A stretch of 64,000 nucleotides of DNA from Fragilariopsis cylindrus CCMP1102 (GCA_900095095.1 FMBT01000293.1:705315-769314); one strand, 5' to 3'. Shown: positions 33,216 to 45,603, counted from the stretch's first letter. Translations and numbers: made by a program. The notes: a model not told the origin generated them from the sequence alone.

Positions 33216-34602
33216 ATCTCTGGAAGGTTGCAAGATGAGGTAGGAATTTTTAGGTAAGTAAAAACTACTGTAACGTTGCCAAAACTTTCGACAAAACTTC
33301 ATCGTTGTATAATATATATTCTTGTTCTACCGTATTCTGGATTCTGGAATGTGAACTTGCTGCCGAAGGAGCGCAAGTACGCTTAGCTATAACGTCAGTA
33401 AATCCAACCAATTAATAAGCAAACAGAGTATTTCGACACGTATCGATATTTGAAAAAATCGCATCCCCCAAAAATCTGGTGCTCTAAAATAGCCTATTAT
33501 GACAATGAAGTAAGAAGTAGAAACAAAGAGATACTCTCTGTGGCTATCACTGTTACAAAAAGGAAGTCTTAGAATCATTTTAATGAATCTCACATATCTC
33601 ATGCAAGATGACTGACTTTGAAAAGGATAGAAATAGCCAATCTTTTTACTTGGCCTTTTGATTGAAATACTGATGAGGTGTTTTTGTTGTTGAACATTGC
33701 ATGATGTTGTTCGAGATTTTATTGGTGTCAATGTTTAGTTTAAGGAAGACTGGAGTTCTTTTTGATGCAGTATATAGCTAACTAAAGTAATCCCACCAGA
33801 ATATATACATCAGCAGCACTAATTGTTATAAAATACTCATGATAAGTTCTGCACACACTCTAACATTTGCAACCATTAATAATTGAGACAGCTTTTCTTC
33901 TGTACTTGATTCTCTAATGTATTTGTTGTATTTGTACAAGTTTGGCAGATCAGCTGAAGTATCCCTAGCCTTTCTGAGGCAGTGAGGAGCGGTATGTGCA
34001 GCTACTTTAATAGTTAACACTTTAACACATAATATGTATTTATTTATCTGTACAAAAGTTGGAGACTGAAATTTTGGTAAATAATGTGCTAACCATAGAG
34101 TGTGAGAGTTCCAGTATCACACCTAGCATAGCACACCAAATGGGTTACTGGGGTTATATTAGACTTTCATGAGAGACCCAAAAGCTTCTTTACCAATAAA
34201 GCTCATCCCAGTTAAATTATAAGACTCATCTCTGAACAACACTATTTCTCAAGAAACTGAATGATTATTATGCTCTGCGATATAGAAAGAAAGAGGAGAC
34301 AGTGGCAATTTTTTTGCTATAGCTTGGCTTTGGTCCAATACATGCTGTCATGATCTATCGTTTCTAAACAGAATCTTGTTTCCTGAACAGAGTTACTAGC
34401 TTTACACTATAGAGTAACCAAAGAGGACTATCTGAATTGGAAAATGGAAGATAGTATTGCCAGTTGTTCAGATGATATTGTCAACATATTTTCAAACTCA
34501 AGTTATTAGCTGTATTTAACTAGACATACAAGTTGCAGTTAGTTGACACCTGATTTTTTGAAAGTGCTGCACAATTGATTCATTCGTTCCATTCAATATA
34601 TT
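33216..34602. other. 1.4 kb gene-poor region
   Basis: This AT-rich stretch lies between the RelA/SpoT 5' end and the 3' end of the oxygenase-like gene. Only short, unconvincing ORFs are present (up to 114 codons). No RNA gene was recognised. Confidence 0.45.
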
Positions 34603-35943
34603 TTAAGTTGGGACTGGAATCTGAAGTTTTGTCGACATAACATCCGTCTCTTGATATAGAGCTTCTCGTAAGCTTTCGGTAGCTTCTAAGTGAACGGTTT
34701 GTAATCTATGATCTCTTCGTCGATAATCACCTAGAAGCCATATTTTTGCCGATAATTTCTTTTCTTTTTTCGTTGTCATTTCATCATCAATAATGGTGGT
34801 AACTTGAGGAAGAGAACTAACTTCTTTCGATGCCAAATTACATTCAGATGGATTAGATGAGGGGCCCACTCGAGACCATTCGTTTATTTTGTTACAATAG
34901 TAAGGTATCTGTTCTATATCATCGCTATAATCAAATTTATCATTTTCGTTCTCAAAGAGTAGTCCAAAAGGCGGCTTATTCCACGTATTGAATAAAATAA
35001 CAGATCGACCCCATTCTTCCTCTTTCGGAAGATTCGAATAAGTATCAGAAGCAAAGACAGAAATAGCGAGAAGATCTTCTTCATTGAGACACGGGGCTAT
35101 AATGAAAAGGAAAATTCGACCGTGGGATTGTTACTTACCGGGTTCATGAACAGGAACCCCTTGAACAAACTTTAAAAGCCACAAATCTGTCGGTCTAGGA
35201 ACCGCATGAAGATAGTCTCCTTGAAATCGCAACAGTCTCCCGGGAACTGCTGGAACGGTCACTAACTCTACATCATCGTCATCATCATCATCATCGTCAT
35301 CATCATCATCTCTTCGTAACAAGTCTCCACCGGATTTTCGATTTGTGAAGACACACGTCGGCCCTCTAACTTGATTTCCCACCTGAAGATACAATACATG
35401 GCCATTTTGAGGATAACGAAATAATGGCATTTCCTCTGTATTATCTGATTGCTGTTCCTGTTCTTGTTTTGCTCTATATTCGTCGACATCTGCATGAGCT
35501 TGTATGGATCGCCATTCTTTTCTCGTCCAGTATTCAACGAAAGGAGAAGAATCGTTTAATTCAGTCAATATTGAATCAAGAGTTTGCTCGATAATATTGA
35601 CATTATTATTATTATTGTTGCTGTTGCTGTTATTGTTGCTGTTTTTATTGTGAGTTGACGATAATGATCTTGAAAACACACGATGACCTAGTCCCAGATC
35701 TGTTGACTCCTCGTGTAAGGCGGGTGCAAGGTGGTCCACACAAATTACATTGTTCCATACATCGATAGTCGTTGATTTCCTGCCAAAGTTGCTACCAAGA
35801 GCGTTCGCTTTCTTCAAGGTGACAAGGAAGAAAGCTACTAGAAATAAAAACAGACTCTTCATTGGCGAAGATCTCAGGGTGACAGGGAAGAAAGCTACTA
35901 GAAATAAAAACGGAGTCCTCACAAGTTCAAAGATACAGTACAT
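34603..35943 (-). CDS. 2OG-Fe(II)-oxygenase-like protein with secretory leader
   Basis: Two exons (35943-35139 and 35096-34603) join by a GT-AG intron into 432 residues; a second ATG at 35862 would give 405 and a cleaner signal peptide (MKSLFLFLVAFFLVTLKKANA). The body has IQAHADVDE (possible HxD ligands), HVLYLQVGNQVRGPTCVF, PGRLLRFQGDYLHAVPRP with a candidate distal His, and in exon 2 GRSVILFNTWNKPPFGLLF. These fit a diverged double-stranded beta-helix dioxygenase. The specific substrate is unknown. An Asn-rich tract and a run of 13 Asp interrupt the domain. The coding sequence of the leader is a 60 bp tandem duplication. It is divergent from RPL9. Confidence 0.6.
35808..35927. repeat. 60 bp tandem duplication in the signal-peptide region
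   Basis: Two copies of a 60 bp unit sharing AGGAAGAAAGCTACTAGAAA-type sequence (near 35818 and 35878) double the hydrophobic PFLFLVAFF / LFLFLVAFF segment. Confidence 0.8.
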
Positions 35944-36332
35944 AGTTACATTCAGTTACTGTACATTTTTAAATTTGATTCATTATCGTAGATTTTTTCT
36001 TCTTCGTCATTCATTTTATTCAATCGAAGATAAGGGGGGGTGCCCAAAAAGTGTTAAAAATTAGATGTGCCCCCACTCATTGTGCGTGATTAGGACTGAA
36101 CGACTCGACTCACTCGACTCTGTTTACGACTCACTGGCTTCGCAACTTTTGCGACGTACCTCGTACCGATTTTTACTAAAAAAATGAATTTGAGAATAAA
36201 ATTTGTGATAAAGCATAAAAGAGACAACACTCTATTATCATATCACCATTAATCATTTTGTTGCCCTCGCGAACTGGCCCGCCACACGAAGTAACCCTTA
36301 TCAGACAATATAAATATAAATAACTAAAAACC
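35944..36332. promoter_or_regulatory. Divergent promoter region, oxygenase-like gene and RPL9
   Basis: This 389 bp stretch contains a GACTCGACTCACTCGACTC repeat block near 36106-36124. No standard motif was assigned. Confidence 0.35.
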
Positions 36333-37079
36333 ATGAAGATTGTATTAGCAAGCCGAACCGTAGAAATTCCTGATGGAGGTATGTAAATGTGCACGTTTCT
36401 TTTCGTTATTGATTGATTGAAGACAGTGCGTAAATAAATTATCAATATCCCGACCAACTTCTCATTTCATTGTTTTCTTCGAATCTATATTCATTATCAT
36501 GATATTGTTCTTCCAATCATAATCTTCACTGCAGTTACGGTTGAAGTAAAAGCGCGTGTTGTGAAGGTCACCGGTCCACTCGGTACCCTCGAACGTGACT
36601 TTAAACATATTCCTATGGAATGTCGTACCGTAACAAAGATGGAAGGTGAAGAGGATGAAGAAGTCGAAAAGAAATACGTCCAAGTCGACCTATGGTTTGC
36701 CACTCGTAAGCAACTTGCATGTGTCCGTACAGTATGTTCTCATGTTGAGAATATGATTATAGGTACAACACGTGGATTCTTATACAAGATGAGATTCGTA
36801 TACAGTCATTTCCCAATCAATGTTAGTACATCTGGTGAAAATATTGAAATTCGTAATTTCTTGGGAGAAAGACGTGTCCGTAAAGTTAAATTACCTGAGG
36901 GTGTAGTGTATCTTCGATCGGAAGATACTAAAGATGAAATCCAATTATCTGGTATTGATATTACACAAGTTTCATTAACGGCAGCAAAAATCCAACAATC
37001 AACAAATGTTAGACACAAGGATTTACGTAAATTCTTAGATGGAATTTACGTTTCAGAGAAGGGACCTACCCCAGAATAG
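36333..37079 (+). CDS. RPL9: 60S ribosomal protein L9 (uL6)
   Basis: Two exons (36333-36378 and 36535-37079) splice in frame to 196 residues, matching the usual eukaryotic length near 190. The protein starts [15 protein letters not shown] and continues [18 protein letters not shown], the standard L9 N-terminal beta domain. The second half has [34 protein letters not shown] and [10 protein letters not shown], all highly typical. L9 is part of the large ribosomal subunit near the sarcin-ricin loop. A short first exon of 46 nt with an intron just after the start codon region is common in ribosomal protein genes. Confidence 0.97.
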
Positions 37080-37689
37080 AGCTTATTAATTAATATAGCA
37101 CATACCGATACTCTTTATTCATCTGTATAAGTGTTTACGATATTTAGTAGCTATTATATTTTGTTTTAGTCGTTGGTGGATTTATTCAATTCTTCATCTT
37201 TTAGAAAAGAACTTCTGTTCATTATTGTATTATTACTAGATACTGTATCTTCAAACATGACTCCGTCGAGTACACATTATTTACGAGTTTCTCACATAAA
37301 ACAACGCATAATGTATTTTATTAATATTATTTAATATTAAATTTTATCATCAATTACATCTTCTCTAATCCATGGTAGTAGATTCTAGCGAATTTATACG
37401 CTATTCAATGATGCGATGAATATTTGCTGGCTTACAAGTACATTCATTGCTTGCATGATTATGATTTATGGTGAACCTGTTATTAGCTAGCCTAGCTAGC
37501 AGTAGCTATTTCACGTTGTCCTTTTTTCCTTTTCCGCGGCAGCCAACACATATCAACATACTGTACATGTAGCAAAGAAAGCAAATATCACACTGATGTG
37601 CGACATACTTGGTATGAATATGCTGAACAGATCGATTTTTATTTTATTTTTAAATATTCAATATTATGGTATTGTTCTTCTTCTTTTTC
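37080..37689. other. Convergent intergenic stretch
   Basis: AT-rich sequence, likely 3' UTRs, with GCTAGC-containing palindromic patches near 37486-37502. No gene was seen. Confidence 0.45.
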
Positions 37690-38142
37690 TCATGAATTTG
37701 GTATACTAGATGTTAAGCCAACATAATATAGATAGATTGTAAATGCAGTACTAAAAAAGAAGACGATGCCAGAGGTGAAACTAGCCAGTGGCATGTCAAC
37801 TTGATCGGGATTGTATGATAAAGAAAACATCGGTAGGTCATCAATATTTACGACATCATCATCATCTTTCGAGATAATACTTTTTTCTTTGTCTTCTTTG
37901 TCATCTCTGTCTTTAACTTTCTCATTGTCATCATCGTCGGTAGCGAATAATGTATAACGCCGTCGATCATTGTTTCTTCTGCCTTTGATAGATCCACACC
38001 CAGGAAAAGAATCAAAAGATGCTTGTTGTCTCGTTCTTATCGGCCGTTTCATCATAGTGGTCGACGCCAATGATTGTACATGATAATGTCTTTCTAGAAG
38101 AAAAACAATGGAAATATGGAATAAATTATCGTACAATCTCAT
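37690..38142 (-). CDS. Small predicted membrane protein with N-terminal leader, unknown function
   Basis: The ORF of 150 residues starts MRLYDNLFHISIVFLLERHY, with a weak hydrophobic leader. It is followed by an Arg-rich stretch, an acidic and Lys-rich middle (DDDDNEKVKDRDDKEDKEK), and a hydrophobic C-terminal segment SGIVFFFSTAFTIYLYYVG that should span a membrane. The layout of leader, basic stretch and single membrane helix fits a plastid or ER membrane protein. I do not recognise the family. Upstream exons cannot be excluded. Confidence 0.5.
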   Translation of the reverse strand: MRLYDNLFHISIVFLLERHYHVQSLASTTMMKRPIRTRQQASFDSFPGCGSIKGRRNNDRRRYTLFATDDDDNEKVKDRDDKEDKEKSIISKDDDDVVNIDDLPMFSLSYNPDQVDMPLASFTSGIVFFFSTAFTIYLYYVGLTSSIPNS

Positions 38143-39101
38143 ATTCGTTCTTGAGTTATCTGTGCCAGGTGTGTATGTACGTTGTTATCGATCGTTCGAC
38201 TTTCGATTATATGAATATAGAGTACTAGTATGCAGCTTTTGTTATACTATTCCAGGTCAAGCAATTCTGCCATGGAGTTGAATTCTGTTATATTGCTAAT
38301 AGTCAGCAGTCGCAGATAATATTGCTACTAGTACTAGTACACTAGAAAGATTTGAAACTCTGCTAGATTTTGTTCGTCAAATAAAAACCGCGCGAAAATT
38401 AAATTCACCCTCGCCCCTTAAAAAAACGAAAAAAAGTACAGTAAGTTAGTCCTGCATTGTATATTGATGTAATTAATTGCAATAGTCCTGTGTGAGATTT
38501 AACTATATAGCTGGTTCTGTACCATGCTTAAGTCCCAGTATTTCTAAAAAGCTTTTTTAAGTTGAACATAATCAAGTTGTTTAATATGATCATGTACAGA
38601 ATTTTCCGTGGTGGTGCATGCTAATTGAGAGACGATTTTCGACAAGTCACAGGAGGTGCAAAAGAGGAAGAAATTCACAATGAATAAGCAAGATAACAGC
38701 TAACAAACAATATATAATAGTGTCTCTTAATAGTATATTAGTTAGTGTAGTAGTTACTTTCGCTATCAGAAGAGATCCACTTGTCAACGTGTATATTTGA
38801 TGTATTTTTCCGCGCACACAGAATACATCATGAGTGTTGAAAATTGCGATGCTCTACTGCCAGAGACTAGGTTAACACGGAAACTTCAAATTATTTATCT
38901 ACCATAACAACAACTGAAGCTAGCAACGGTACGGTCCCGATTCCTCCACTCTAATTCAAAATGGTTGATATTAAAATGAAGCACCGCCAGCATCTAACTA
39001 ACACATCAATGACTTCTTGCTTTCTTCATTCTCCCAGACCCAGACAAATAGTTCTGAATCAGTGCTTGATAGTATCAATTTTATAGAACAATGTACTCTC
39101 C
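38143..39101. other. Intergenic stretch
   Basis: About 960 bp of AT-rich sequence lies upstream of the small membrane protein gene and at the 3' end of the iron transporter gene. Only short spurious ORFs were seen. Confidence 0.45.
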
Positions 39102-40625
39102 TCACTGGTCCTCATCTAACAATCCATTCACAAATGAACCAATGACAAAGGCGACTGTTGCACAGGTACCCCCCAAAAGAAGAGTTTCCAAGCCACTCAA
39201 AAACCAGTTTGACCGACTACCAACGAAAGGATTAGATTGAAACCAAATAATTCAGTAGGTAAGTTTTAGATTTAATGCGAGTATATTTCGTTAGAGTGTG
39301 CATATTAGAGTCGATACTGCGTAACAATCAGATGGGATAATAAATACATCGAAAATAATAAAATCATTAAACTTACGAAAAATTGCTCTTGATTGAGCCA
39401 AGGAGGAATAGGACCAAAGCAGTAACGACGCAAGCAGACTTGAATAAATAGGTTGGTTCTAAATCAGGAAAGAGCAAAGGAATGATTACATACCCCAACA
39501 AAGGCATGGCTCCAAAAAAAGCAAAGGAGCAAAACATAACAAAGCCTTTTTTCAAAGTTTGTGTTCAACGTTTTCATGACCGCAAAAGTATTACATTAGT
39601 TCGTGACGTAAATTGCGAAGGAGTTCAGCGAAGCGTTAGAAAACTACAGGTAAAAATCAAATTGATAAGTATCATCACAATAACAATACAGCTCGTATAC
39701 ATTCATTCAGTCATCCTTTCTGAAGTGGAGAAAACGAATAAAATCTAATTCCAGATTACTTTCATTTGAAAACTTACCCTCTTTCATACTTTGCTCAACG
39801 TGATTTGATTCCGGAACTTGTAATTCTAACTCTTGTTGCATCATAATGTCTACGAAGAAATCTTCGTACTTTGCCATGGTTTTAATTACAATCGTCGCAT
39901 CCTCTAATGTTAATCCTTTGTTGACATAAATGTCGATCATTTCCTGAATTTCTCCTTCCCGGAAGTTTTGCATTTCCCATTCCTCTCTCTCTCTTTCGCT
40001 AAGAATCCATTCATTATTCGCTTTGCTAGATAAGAATTCTCCAACGCCCATGCTGTTTTTTGTTTTGTTTAGTTTTGAATGATCCCAAAATATAATACCA
40101 CCGATTCCAATAGTAAAAGAATAAGAACAAGAATGTGAGCAAGGTAGGTAGGTAGGTATAAAAGGAAAAGAACTACGATCAAAGTTGACTACAGTCTGAA
40201 AAATCAATAAAGAATTGGCTCCTACTGACTGAATATCAAATTTCGTACCTCAGGGCATCAGCAAAAATATTGGAAAATCCAAGAACGAGAACTGCTGAGA
40301 CCGGAATACCACCTCCGGCAGCCCCAGCAACAATAGCAAATGAGGTTAAAATTCCATCAAGACCTCCAAAGATAACTGGTTGTAATAATCCACCAGAACT
40401 CTGATGCCAAGGCTCTTCATCGGTATGTTCTGGACCATCAGCGACGGCGGTTTTTGTTTCATGATATCGGCGACTGGCATCAGTATTACCACTTTCGTAA
40501 GCCAAACGGGCCGATGTTGTTTTCTCTTCATCACTACCACCCTCCTGTGATTCTCCATCTATACGGGTTGACGAAGTTTGGTGTTCCGTTCCAAGCAAGG
40601 ATGATTTCTCGTTGTGTGGAGGCAT
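39102..40625 (-). CDS. VIT1: VIT/CCC1-family vacuolar iron transporter
   Basis: Four exons (40625-40249, 40052-39778, 39545-39377, 39216-39102) splice in frame to 311 residues. After a hydrophilic N-terminus, five membrane segments follow. TM1 has FGGLDGILTSFAIVAGAAGG. TM2 has VLGFSNIFADAL and leads into SMGVGEFLSSKA. TM3 has FVMFCSFAFFGAMPLLGYV. TM4 has LFKSACVVTALVLFLLGSI and TM5 has GLETLLLGGTCATVAFVIG. Between TM2 and TM3 lies the cytosolic Glu-rich metal-binding helix domain (EREREEWEMQNFREGEIQEM, later KYEDFFVDIMMQQELEL). This family moves Fe(II) and often Mn into vacuoles in exchange for protons, which detoxifies or stores iron. It is divergent from the phosphate carrier, with a MITE-like element between them. 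Confidence 0.93.
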
Positions 40626-41420
40626 TTTTTTCTTTTTCTTATTCTTAAAGTATGTATGTTGTTCCTGGTGCTACAAATTGTGGGAACACTCAGTACAAAG
40701 TGTATTGACCCTGTATCAATCAATCAGGAGATATCTTTTCGTTGCGTTGTTTTGTTGTTCCTCGCTAAGTACGGCTTACATTGTACAGTGTTGTGTTGTG
40801 TTGTACGAATGAATGAACGAATGAATGAATCATTCAGAAAAACATAAGAACCGTACCGTACTGACAGACAGACATAATTCATTTCAACCGTGTTTATTTA
40901 TGCACGTTTGAAAAAATGGCAACATTAAATTCATACAATTAATTGTACAGTACTTCCGTACACCGCTTGATTCGTACGTGCTATGGTAAGGAATTATTAC
41001 ACAATAAAAGCGTCTTGAATCCTTAAAATCTTTGTAGAATTTTCGCTTATTTTTATTGTTTCCGTACATTTCGCATTTTGTGGGTAGATTTTAAGGTTTC
41101 AAAACGCTATTACCGGTATGCTATAATAATTCTCGGAGTTAGCGCGTACGAATAAAGCGGTGCACGGAGGAAGTACTGTAGTACAGTACAAGTCATATTC
41201 AAAACGGGAAGCAGCTAGACCACTCAGAAAGAAATTCTTCTAACTTTTCCCCATCATTTTTACCAGCCGGCAAGGTCAAAATTGCGTTCGAATCTCACAT
41301 CTGTGTTCAATCTCTCCTCCTCTCTCAAACTCGTTCATACAGTGTATCATATTATTTTTGCTACGGTCATCATCTCTCATTAATACTATCGTTCCCTTAC
41401 ATAACAAACACAACTTAATC
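40626..41420. promoter_or_regulatory. Divergent promoter region, iron transporter and phosphate carrier
   Basis: This 795 bp region holds both promoters and an inserted MITE-like element (40953-41173). The MITE lies about 330 bp from the transporter start and 250 bp from the carrier start. Confidence 0.45.
40953..41173. mobile_element. MITE-like element, copy A (221 bp)
   Basis: Long imperfect terminal inverted repeats are flanked by TA duplications (40951-40952 and 41174-41175). The left end reads CTTCCGTACACCGCTTGATT and the reverse complement of the right end reads CTTCCTCCGTGCACCGCTTT. Both continue with CGTACG-type sequence. The element has no coding capacity. The TA duplication suggests mobilisation by a Tc1/mariner-type transposase. 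It is related to copy B at 53028-53244. Confidence 0.75.
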
Positions 41421-42669
41421 ATGAAATCTGAGTCGTCTCCTACTACCATAGGCTCTGTTCTATTAGCTCCTTCAGCTGCCGACTTTTCGAAGTACGATTT
41501 GATGTACTACATTAAGGGAGCGCTTGCTGGTGGAATCTGCTGCTCAATTACACATGGTGCTTTGACTCCTGTTGATGTTGTTAAGACTCGTGTCCAGCTT
41601 GATTCAGTTAAGGTATGTATCTCCAAGTCTATTTTTCCTTTTGGAATTCTACTGTATACGTTTTCTAAGGCTGTCGTTCGTCCATAACGGCACAAGTGTC
41701 GTTCGCTTTCTATCGGGTCATTTTATTTCACTCCTTTCTCATCATCATTACAACTACCACACACACACACACACGTATTATTCTCATTATTTATGATATG
41801 ACTTTTTTTCTACTGGCCCCTAAAATTTCCGATGTCAATGTTTAATGCTGAATTTCGTATCATAATATATATTAACATTTAAGTACACTGGTTTGATCAG
41901 TGGTTTCCGCACTATTGTTGCAGAAGAGGGAGCCGCCGCGTTAACTACTGGTTTGGGTGCAACTGCCTTCGGTTACTTCATCCAAGGATGGTTCAAATTC
42001 GGAGGAGTTGAATACTTCAAGATTAATGCCGTTCAGGCGTTAGGAGAAGAGAAGGCATGGGACAACAAGGGTTTTATTTATATCGGTGCTGCTGCCGGAG
42101 CTGAATTCATTGCCGATATCTTCCTTTGTCCTCTCGAGGCTGTTCGTATTCGTCAGGTTTCTGATCCCAATTTTGCTGACTCGCTCGCATCAGGATTCGC
42201 TAAGATGTACAAGATGGAGGGTATTGGTGGTTTCTACCAAGGTTTCGCTCCCATTTTAGCCAAACAAATCCCTTACACTTGTATGAAATTTCTTGTACAA
42301 GGTACCGCAGCTGATACCATATACAGTTCGATGGGAAAATCACCAGCTGAACTATCTGGAGCAACCAACCTTGGTGTTTCATTATTGAGTGGTGTTATTG
42401 CTGGTGTTGCCGCCGCTATTATTTCGCACCCTGCTGATACCCTACTTTCTAAGGTGAACAAGGCAGGTGCTGGTGGTGATGGTCCTTTGATGCAACGACT
42501 TTCGAATATTGCCAAGGAAGTTGGATTCGTTAATCTATGTACCGTCGGTCTTCTCCCTCGTTGTGTGATGATCGGTACACTGACGGCAGGACAATTCGGT
42601 ATTTATGACACTGTAATGGGTGCCTTGGGAGCTTCGAAATACCACTTCCACGACCCAAATTCGGCCTAA
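41421..42669 (+). CDS. SLC25A3: Mitochondrial phosphate carrier (SLC25A3/MIR1 type)
   Basis: Two exons (41421-41612 and 41884-42669, phase 0 intron) give 325 residues, the normal size. Three carrier repeats carry the signature motif in the forms PVDVVKTRVQLD, PLEAVRIRQVSDP and PADTLLSKVNKAG. The typical phosphate-carrier stretch GFGATAFGYFIQGWFKFGG-like (here GLGATAFGYFIQGWFKFGG) and GFAPILAKQIPYTCMKF support the specific assignment. The protein imports phosphate with protons across the inner mitochondrial membrane and so feeds ATP synthase. It has no long presequence. The intron contains an AC microsatellite. Confidence 0.96.
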
Positions 42670-42990
42670 AACTAGTCTGAGAAAGAGGATAACGAACGAA
42701 GATGTAACGGTAAAGGAATATAATGTATTATTTAACATTTGAATTGATACGATAAATTTAGATAACACTAGCTATTGTAAATTGAGATATAATGTACGTA
42801 GATCAAACACATTTACCCATGCTTTTGATGGTGTTAGTTGAGATTTACAGGACCAAATAAATGAAAAGACGCGATGTTCTATTAAGGATTGAAGATGCAT
42901 GCTATGATACTGTAGTCATTCCAAGAATTGGTTAGTAATATATCTATTGATATAAAAAATGAATGAATCTATGAATCTATTCAATGCTTA

Positions 42991-45603
42991 TCACCATTCG
43001 CTTGAAGACCCATCTCGAAATTTGTTTCCAATACGCTGAACACGAATCGACTCTCCTGTGACTGGGTTCGTTTGTTTCCACGCTACTTCCCGAAGCATTG
43101 TCATGTGACGTAAAGGAACACCTCTAATAATGTCGTCATTGTTGCTCCTACTTACGCACGATGGTGATTGATCCATCAATGAATGCGCTAAACGTGAATT
43201 AGAATCTTCAATCGTCCGCTCACTCTTTGGTTTGACAGGCATAGTGATACCAAACTTGTCCATAAGATGTCTTTCTAATTTCAAAATATCTATAAGTTCG
43301 AGCTTTCCTTTAAAGAAAGCAAGCTCTAACAAAATGAATAAAGGAGACAATGATAAATGAGATAAGCCACTTACCAATACGCTTGTGTTTTGGAGATATA
43401 GCCATTATCGTAGTAGTACAATGTGATACGACAACGATAGTAACAGTACGTGCTTCTTTTCTCACCTGATATTGCTCCTTCCCCCTCGCCATCAGAACCT
43501 TGGCCAAAACATAAAGACATGTCAAATACATGATCTGACCCAATTGTGATGCCGTCTAAACAAGCTGAAAATGAGGGAGAAATTATAGAATCATAAGTCA
43601 AGGATTCTTCGACCCCATCGATGCGAATAACACTTTTTTCACCATCAAAAACTACGACGTAACAATGCCACATACCAGGACCGAGTTGACCACGAATAAT
43701 ATTGTCACAGACTTCTTTGGTATCATCTACATCTTCTTCGTGATCGGAACCCGAATAATTGTCCGAATTGTGATCAGAATTGCGTTGATGACAATCGTGG
43801 TAGTTACAAACACCACTACTCATTGAACACATTGATGAATAATTCTCTTTATTCCCTCCTTTCCTCTGATCAATATAGTCAGCATTGAGACAAATGGGGC
43901 TTCGATCTTCACTGATATCGCCGCATATATGTCCCATCTCCATTTTTTTCTTCAGTCCCGAGAAAAAGCAACCATCTTCCGTGGCGATAGCCACACAGAA
44001 GACTGTCAAGGGGGTAGTTTCAAGTTTCTCAAAAGGAGGAGTGAATAGTCGAACTGCATGACTAGAATCGATGTTAAGGAATTGAATGCAAGGTCGAAGG
44101 ATTCCCCCGGTTTGGAGACTTGGTAGACTATCAGTTTCTATAATCTTCATGTTTTGATTATTATCATGACAAGATTGTCTCACATCTAGGTCACCGTAGA
44201 CATTATCATCGTCCCCATTATCGTCGTCGCCATTATCATTACCATTGTCATCATTATCAGTCATTGCATATGTTGTTCTTGTCTCCTTTGATGCGAGAAT
44301 TGTTTGATGCGTATATTTACTCCACAAGACCTTTGGTAGAAACTATAACACAGTATAAAATAGAATACAATAAAACAATATATATAAGTGGAATACAAGC
44401 ATCCCAGAAATGAGTTTTCAAATTATATAATGCTCTGATGAGGTCTGGCATTCGCTTAACAGTCGTTTACTTATCGGACGTACCTCTCGTTGAAGTTCCC
44501 GTCTACGTCGATTCTTTTTCATTCTCGAAATATTATAGTTTGCAGATAAGAAGTCAGTACTTGTATCGTCTTCATCCCAACACTGGCAGTATCCTTCAGG
44601 TCGAGCAACGGTTGTTCCACGAACGGCAAATGACGAATGACCGGTGCCACTCCTTTGAGAGAGTAAGCATGTGGAATAAGTTAGTGATAAAGGAATACAA
44701 GTATCTCTCCCATCGTCGCGATCCTTTCTTTCTACATTACTGCTGGAAGTGGCAATGTCACTAGTAGGAAATCGACCCTGGGTTCTTTCTATTATGTTCT
44801 TATTCAATACATAAGAGGAAGAAGCAAAACCATTAAAATCCCTGAGTCTATAGTTTTTTTGGGCCAGAAAAGCTAGCATAAAACAACGTAACACAACATA
44901 AAAGAACATAGCAAATCAAGTAGAACACTGCACTTACTTGTTGGATTCTCGTAAGGAGGGATTGGGTGTATCCAAAAGGCCTTAAAACGTCGATAGCAGC
45001 ACTGTAACCGTTCCACTGGTAAACACAACTGACCGATTCAACGACTATTTTATCCTTGTTTTGTAGATTAGGCGCAACATCAACAGTTATCGATGGGGAC
45101 GACGTATATTGTTTAGGTGCTCCTGTGAGGACGGTGTTGACGTATCCCATCGAACCACCAGTATTTTGATTTCTTTCACCAAAATTAAGAGTATCATTAT
45201 TGTTATCGTCTTCTAGAATTGGTAACTGCTTGAACTTTATTCCATCAGGATGAAACCAGGCAACGCAGTAAGTTTCTTCTTCTATTTGTCGCTGTTGCTT
45301 ATAGTGTTGTTTGTTGTATTTTTCTTGAGACGAATGCGATCTATTGGAATTTTGACAGAAATAATACCGAATCATGGAGGGCAATAGCAAGCGACAAAAT
45401 AGCGATGGCGGTGGTATTAGTGCTGATAGTACTCTCCCTTCTTCTTCTTCTTCTTCTTCTTCTTCTCCTTCCCCTACGGCTCTTATGATACATTGTACAA
45501 CGATTTCTCTCCAACTATGAGATACGTTTGATAAGGTTGCTAATTCTACGTTGGTAGATGCATTGTAAACTATCCACACTAAACAAGGAAGGGGGATAGT
45601 CAT
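42991..45603 (-). CDS. F-box-like / LamG (concanavalin A-like) protein
   Basis: Four exons: 45603-44938, about 44847-44484, 44342-43466 and 43325-42991, for roughly 750 residues. The N-terminus (LATLSNVSHSWREIVVQ) resembles an F-box core. The C-terminal half looks like a LamG/concanavalin A-like sandwich (WHCYVVVFDGEKSVIRIDG, SACLDGITIGSDH, AFFKGKLELIDILKLERHLM). Families with this layout are common in diatoms, but their role is unclear; an F-box would suggest substrate recognition in SCF ubiquitin ligases. A run of Glu lies near residue 50. The exon 1-exon 2 joint is unresolved. With the GTAAGT donor one base is left over (GGG at 44840-44842 may hold an extra base); using the weaker donor four bases later and the acceptor before 44872 restores the frame. 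Confidence 0.65.

Noticed and set aside
33051-33302. Separate small secreted-protein gene
   Set aside because: The ORF carries a plastid-type signal peptide that continues into the RelA/SpoT protein if one base is corrected, so it was merged with that gene.
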